From the NCBI GenBank assembly GCA_000719105.1, contig JODX01000012.1, forward strand, positions 112,636-176,635: a stretch of 64,000 nucleotides of DNA. The letters are read 5' to 3'. The number at the start of each line of letters is the position of its first letter. Positions within the stretch are counted from its first letter, which is position 1. Of this stretch, positions 60,588 through 64,000 are shown piece after piece. The stretch is from Streptomyces sclerotialus. GTDB taxonomy: Bacteria > Actinomycetota > Actinomycetes > Streptomycetales > Streptomycetaceae. Below the pieces are notes generated by a model. The model had not been told where the DNA came from. It did no database searches and saw only the letters and a program-made list of their open reading frames with translations. A program made the translations under genes and the position numbers.

Positions 60588-60656
60588 CGCGAACGGTACG
60601 ACAGGCCGGGGCCGCCTCCCGACGGGAGGCGGCCCCGGCCTGTCGTACCGTTCGCG
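60588..60656. terminator. Perfect 33-bp inverted repeat with 3-base loop
   Basis: Bases 60588-60620 are complementary to 60624-60656 without any mismatch, loop GAC. It begins one base after the SPFH stop. An unusually long terminator hairpin (33 bp) facing the convergent HNH gene. Confidence 0.85.
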
Positions 60657-60715
60657 CCCCTCAAGGGGCGCGGGGAACTGCGCGACCAGCCACGACGAAC
60701 ACGCAGCCGGACCGG
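60655..60715. repeat. Dispersed Streptomyces intergenic repeat
   Basis: Contains CGCCCCTCAAGGGGCG (a 7-bp hairpin, 60655-60670) and CGCGGGGAACTGCGCGACCA followed by GCCACGACGAAC. From memory the GGGGCGCGGGGAACTGCGCGACCA core recurs many times between genes in Streptomyces genomes. It is joined directly to the long hairpin. Confidence 0.7.
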
Positions 60716-60743
60716 AGTACGGAAGCCCAACCCAGCGAAGTGC

Positions 60744-61250
60744 TCACGCGGCGCTCTGCGCCAGCCACCCCGGCAGTGCGTCGAAGTCGTCCTGCGCCAG
60801 CGCCAGCAGCATCGCGTCCGCGGGCGTCGGCTCGAACGGCTGCCGCAGCAGCGGCATCCCCGCCTGCTCCGGAGTACGGTCCGCCTTGCGGTGGTTGTCC
60901 TCCGCGCACGACGCCACCGTGTTCAGCCAGCTGTCCTCGCCGCCCCGCGACCGCGGCACCACATGGTCCACGGTCGTCGCCCTCCTGCCGCAGTACGCGC
61001 ACCTGTGCCGGTCGCGTACCAGGACACCCCGCCTCGACCAGGGGGCGCGTTGTCGGAACGGTACCCGTACGTATCTGCAGAGCCTGATCACCCGGGGCGC
61101 CGGTATGTCGACCGCGGCTCCGCGCATACGCAGTTCGGGGTGGGCCTGTTCGACGACGGCCTTGTCCTGCAGCACCAGCACGACGGCGCGGTTGAGCGTC
61201 ACCGTCGACAGCGGCTCGAAGCTCGCGTTCAGTACCAGCGTGTCCCGCAC
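60744..61250 (-). CDS. HNH endonuclease family protein
   Basis: 168 residues from GTG 61250 (GGAGGT eight bases upstream). Structural zinc CxxC in HRCAYCGRRA, HNH residues in TTVDHVVPRSRGGEDSWLNT and CAEDNHRKADRTPEQAG (CxxDNxxKxxRT). The VLVLQDKAVVEQAHPELRMR head is a conserved Streptomyces form. Homing-like and phage-like contexts are absent, so it is a chromosomal DNA-processing enzyme of unknown target. Confidence 0.9.
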   Translation of the reverse strand: MRDTLVLNASFEPLSTVTLNRAVVLVLQDKAVVEQAHPELRMRGAAVDIPAPRVIRLCRYVRVPFRQRAPWSRRGVLVRDRHRCAYCGRRATTVDHVVPRSRGGEDSWLNTVASCAEDNHRKADRTPEQAGMPLLRQPFEPTPADAMLLALAQDDFDALPGWLAQSAA

Positions 61251-61342
61251 CCCAGCCCACCTCCTGTGCGCATCGGCCCACCCCCCGGCGGGCTTGGATC
61301 AACTCTGGCCGGGCACGCCGAGATGGACAACGCAATAAAAAA

Positions 61343-61380
61343 TGCCCGCCTCCGATCACTTCCAAGACCGGAGGCGGGCA
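61343..61380 (-). terminator. Rho-independent terminator with T-run
   Basis: On the minus strand TGCCCGCCTCCG and CGGAGGCGGGCA (12 bp, 14-base loop) are followed by TTTTTTATT. It terminates the YbhB gene (stop at 61428). Confidence 0.85.
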
Positions 61381-61427
61381 AACGTTCAATGAACGCAGCG
61401 GTGCGGCAATCCGCGGGGAGTTCTCCG

Positions 61428-61967
61428 TCAGCTCTCGGCGGGAGCCGCGTACTCACCGATCAGCTGCGCACGCGCCAGAGTGTGGAAACGCAGGTTGAAG
61501 CCCACCACGGCGGGCGACACGTCGGAGTCCACACCGAGCTTCTCCTGGTCCACGGCGTACACCGTGAACACATAGCGGTGCGCCGGGTCCCCGGCCGGCG
61601 GCGCGGCACCGCCGAAGTCCTTCGTCCCGTAGTCGTTGCGGGCCTGCACCGCACCCGCGGGCAGTCCCTCGAACTTCCCCGTGCCCGCACCCGCCGGCAG
61701 TTCGGTCACCGAGGCCGGGATGTCGAACACGACCCAGTGCCAGAAACCGCTCCCGGTCGGGGCGTCCGGGTCGTAGCAGGTCACGGCGAAGCTTTTGGTC
61801 TCCGCCGGGAAGCCCTCCCAGCGCAGCTGCGGCGAGGTGTTGCCCGCCGCGTGGACCTGGGCGTCCTTCAGTGTCGCGCCCTCCTCGACATCCTCGCTCG
61901 TGACCGTGAACGACGGCACGACCGGGTGGAAGTCATGGGGAAGCGGCGGCCTCTTGGCCTCGGTCAC
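61428..61967 (-). CDS. YbhB/YbcL family (Raf kinase inhibitor-like) protein
   Basis: 179 residues from GTG 61967 (AGGAGGT six bases upstream). PEBP fold motifs: [41 protein letters not shown] (the D-P-D-A-P and H-W pair), [31 protein letters not shown]. Binds phospholipid head-group-like anions; bacterial roles are unknown. The terminator downstream is strong. Confidence 0.92.
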   Translation of the reverse strand: MTEAKRPPLPHDFHPVVPSFTVTSEDVEEGATLKDAQVHAAGNTSPQLRWEGFPAETKSFAVTCYDPDAPTGSGFWHWVVFDIPASVTELPAGAGTGKFEGLPAGAVQARNDYGTKDFGGAAPPAGDPAHRYVFTVYAVDQEKLGVDSDVSPAVVGFNLRFHTLARAQLIGEYAAPAES

Positions 61968-62029
61968 CTGGTACCTCCTGGTGCATCGGAAAGACCTTGC
62001 GGTGGAATCACCTGTTCCGGAAGCCGAGC

Positions 62030-62812
62030 CTAGAACCAGCTGCGCTTGCTGCCGACCTCGGACAGCCACTGGTTCAGATACGCCGCCCAGTCGGTGTCCT
62101 GGTAGCCGTTCAGCCCCACCTTGAAGGCACGGAAGGAGTCGCTCCCCTCGCTGAACAGCCCCGGCCGCTTGTCCATCTCCAGGACGACGTCCATCTCGTT
62201 CTGGTCGGCGACGAAGCTCAGCTCCACCTGGTTGAGCCCGCGGTACTGCTGCGGCGGGAAGAACTCGATCTCCTGGTAGAAGGGCAGCTGCTGCCGCGTA
62301 CCCCGGATGTGGCCGCGCTCCAGGTCGGCGTTCTTGAAGCGGAAGCCCAGCTGGATGAAGGCGTCCAGGATGGCCTGCTGCGCGGGCAACGGGTGCACGT
62401 TGACCGGGTCCAGGTCTCCGGAGTCCACCGCCCGGGCGATGGCCAGCTCGGTCGTGACACCGACGTTCATCCCGCGCAGTGGCTGCCCCTCGATCATCGT
62501 GAGCGGCGTCTCCCAGGGGATCTCCAGACCGAACGGCACCGCGTGGACCGTCTCGGCCTTCAGCTCGAAGGCGCCACCGAGCTGCACCTTGTGGAACTCG
62601 ATGTCCTGCTTGTACTCCTGGTCGCCGCTCTCCACCTCGACCTTGGCCTGGAGACCGACCGACAGCCCTTCGATCTGCTGGTCCACGGAGCCGCCCTGGA
62701 TCCGCACCTCGCCCTGGACGACGCCACCCGGGACGACATTGACCTCGGTCAGCACCGTCTCGACCGAAGCACCACCGGCCCCCAGGCTCGCGAGCAGTCG
62801 CTTGAATGCCAT
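62030..62812 (-). CDS. SpoOM-like sporulation control protein
   Basis: 260 residues from ATG 62812 (GGAGGAAGAGAC before ATG). Arrestin-like domain: [60 protein letters not shown] and [21 protein letters not shown]-terminal acidic stretch [20 protein letters not shown]. In Bacillus Spo0M affects sporulation phosphorelay and division; in Streptomyces the role is untested. Same strand and 62 bases before YbhB, so perhaps co-transcribed. Confidence 0.9.
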   Translation of the reverse strand: MAFKRLLASLGAGGASVETVLTEVNVVPGGVVQGEVRIQGGSVDQQIEGLSVGLQAKVEVESGDQEYKQDIEFHKVQLGGAFELKAETVHAVPFGLEIPWETPLTMIEGQPLRGMNVGVTTELAIARAVDSGDLDPVNVHPLPAQQAILDAFIQLGFRFKNADLERGHIRGTRQQLPFYQEIEFFPPQQYRGLNQVELSFVADQNEMDVVLEMDKRPGLFSEGSDSFRAFKVGLNGYQDTDWAAYLNQWLSEVGSKRSWF

Positions 62813-63003
62813 GTCTCTTCCTCCCCAGGCAACGCCTGTGCTCTGTGTGAAGCCTGTCCTGTGTCCCGTACGGACCCTTGATCCATACGAACGCGATCCG
62901 GCCGTGACCGGTTCCGCGCCCTCACCCTTCCAAGACGGGGGGCTTCCTGGCCACCCATGGACGAACACTGGACAGGCACCCGTCTGGAGTACGCTCGTAC
63001 GGC

Positions 63004-63645
63004 ATGATCGCGAGCCCCGACCGTACGCCCCTGCCCCGTGCGTTCTTCGACCGCCCTGTCCTGGAGGTGGCGCGAGACCTCCTGGGCCGCCACCTCGTCC
63101 GCACCACTGAGGACGGGCCGATCGAACTCCGCCTCACGGAGGTCGAGGCCTACGACGGGCCGAACGATCCGGGTTCCCACGCCTACCGCGGCCGCACCAC
63201 CCGCAACGGTGTGATGTTCGGCCCGCCCGGACACGTCTACGTCTACTTCACCTACGGCATGTGGCACTGCATGAACCTGGTGTGCGGACCCGAGGGCCGG
63301 GCGAGCGGAGTCCTGCTACGGGCAGGCGAGGTGGTGGAGGGGGTCGAGCAGGCCCGCAAGCGCCGGATCTCGGCCCGCACCGACAAGGAACTGGCCAAAG
63401 GACCGGCCCGCCTCGCCACGGCCCTGGGCGTGGACCGCGCCCTCGACGGCGCGGACGCCTGCGCCGGCCCGGACAGCCCGTTCACCGTCCTGCACGGCAC
63501 CCCCGCCGACCCCGACCAGGTACGGAGCGGTCCGCGCACCGGAGTCGCCGGCGAGGGAGGGGTCCACCCGTGGCGCTTCTGGATCTCGGACGACCCGACG
63601 GTGAGCCCCTACCGCGCCCACGTGCCACGTCGACGACGTGCTTGA
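63004..63645 (+). CDS. DNA-3-methyladenine glycosylase (AAG/MPG family)
   Basis: 213 residues. [20 protein letters not shown], catalytic-site Glu in [20 protein letters not shown], base-flipping/Tyr region [60 protein letters not shown]. Removes alkylated purines (3-methyladenine, 1,N6-ethenoadenine) in base excision repair. Monofunctional, no metal. Its stop overlaps the -35 of a promoter facing the rRNA leader. Confidence 0.93.
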   Translation: MIASPDRTPLPRAFFDRPVLEVARDLLGRHLVRTTEDGPIELRLTEVEAYDGPNDPGSHAYRGRTTRNGVMFGPPGHVYVYFTYGMWHCMNLVCGPEGRASGVLLRAGEVVEGVEQARKRRISARTDKELAKGPARLATALGVDRALDGADACAGPDSPFTVLHGTPADPDQVRSGPRTGVAGEGGVHPWRFWISDDPTVSPYRAHVPRRRRA

Positions 63646-63670
63646 CGCGGCCCTGAGGAACCCGTAACGT
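63642..63670 (+). promoter_or_regulatory. Consensus-like promoter at the end of the glycosylase gene
   Basis: TTGACG (63642-63647), 17 bases, TAACGT (63665-63670). Overlaps the glycosylase stop (63643-63645). Drives the region that leads towards the rRNA operon. Confidence 0.6.
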
Positions 63671-64000
63671 AGCCCGAGCCGCTTGAACCGGGTACGGCAA
63701 TCAGCCTGCAGCCGGAAGCGGCCAACCCACTACCTAACACTTCCCCCCCAGCGGGGCAGTATTCGGCGTGCTTGCATGTCCGAATTCGTAGCTGCGCAAC
63801 TCGATTATGAGTCGGCGAGGGAATCGGTTAACGTAGTGAATGTCGAAAGGGCGCGAGGGAAAACCTCCGGCCGACAGACAGCCGAAAGGCAAAACCCGCC
63901 CGACTGGGAATCAGGCCCGAAAGGATCTGATAGAGTCGGAACCGCCGGAAAGGGAAACGCGAGAGCGGGAACCTGGAAAGCACCGAGGAAATCGGATCGG
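63671..64000 (+). other. rRNA operon leader region (promoters and processing leader)
   Basis: No coding frame. Sequence such as GAAAGGATCTGATAGAGTCG (63920-63939) followed by GAAAGGGAAACGCGAGAGCG and AGCACCGAGGAAATCGGATC resembles the repeated purine-rich leader upstream of Streptomyces 16S rRNA genes. TAGAGT (63931-63936) and TAACGT (63829-63834) are further -10 candidates. The 16S start (GAGTTTGATC-type) is not in the window, so the gene itself lies just beyond base 64000. Confidence 0.7.

Noticed and set aside
1..64000. CRISPR arrays, IS elements, prophage or tRNA genes
   Set aside because: No regularly spaced repeats, transposase, integrase or cloverleaf with T-loop GTTCGAATC-type sequence was found by reading.

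Overview
The window is high-GC (about 70%) actinobacterial chromosome, almost certainly from a Streptomyces species. The evidence is strong third-position GC bias, frequent GTG/TTG starts, a chaplin, a streptophobe protein, the Asp23/AmaP/DUF6286 cluster, an SGM_5486-type 38-residue membrane protein and a Streptomyces dispersed intergenic repeat. From memory, gene content and order match the S. coelicolor core region around SCO1800-SCO1846 read in reverse (chpE near SCO1800, fabI/fabG near SCO1814/1815, pitH2 near SCO1845). No IS element, prophage, CRISPR array or tRNA was found. The last about 350 bases look like the leader of an rRNA operon whose 16S gene would start beyond the window.

Layout. 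0-2.5 kb: 3' part of a membrane-anchored nSTAND-type WD40/beta-propeller protein. 2.5-4.1 kb: small membrane protein and low-affinity phosphate transporter (pit) behind a clear PHO box. 4.5-9.7 kb: GH25 muramidase, class II aldolase, alpha/beta hydrolase, an uncharacterised HEAT-like protein and a VOC protein. 9.9-13.2 kb: ABC-F ATPase preceded by a 7-codon leader ORF, small HTH protein, enoyl-CoA hydratase. 13.2-16.8 kb: Asp23/AmaP-type envelope-stress operon with a divergent P10-like gene. 16.8-24.6 kb (minus strand): SDR, GH15, SURF1, zinc-ribbon protein, DEDDh-BRCT exonuclease and a large RING-finger/TerD-like protein. 24.9-28.6 kb: a decay zone with three broken genes (sterol desaturase-like, lysoplasmalogenase-like, CaiB/BaiF-like) around an intact CopD-like gene. 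28.6-36.5 kb: subtilisin-like protease, DUF485 protein plus acetate symporter, moaA, DUF3099 and GlsB proteins, tyrS. 36.6-41.9 kb: TldD/PmbA-family pair, fabG-fabI (type II fatty-acid synthesis), a small secreted protein. 41.9-45.5 kb: GntR/FadR regulator divergent from an MFS exporter, small membrane proteins, SixA-like phosphatase. 45.6-52.6 kb: serB, streptophobe, FHA-ABC transporter, SLT transglycosylase. 52.9-57.2 kb: QueA-like protein and SDR, GAF histidine kinase plus response regulator, chaplin chpE. 57.2-63.6 kb: unknown protein, lone ABC ATPase, NfeD plus SPFH pair, HNH endonuclease, YbhB, SpoOM-like protein, AAG/MPG DNA glycosylase.

How they work together. Most genes are housekeeping or envelope/stress genes in short operons. 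Clear functional units are pit with its small partner (phosphate), fabG-fabI (fatty acids), DUF485-actP (acetate uptake), the TldD/PmbA-family pair, the Asp23/AmaP stress-envelope operon, NfeD-SPFH (membrane microdomains) and the kinase-regulator pair beside chpE. The least understood piece is the RING/TerD protein next to the DEDDh-BRCT nuclease. Several promoters (ABC-F leader, MFS exporter, histidine kinase, exonuclease) place a -10 hexamer 6-8 bases before the start codon, so leaderless transcripts are likely. All start choices and promoters are read by eye and were not verified computationally.
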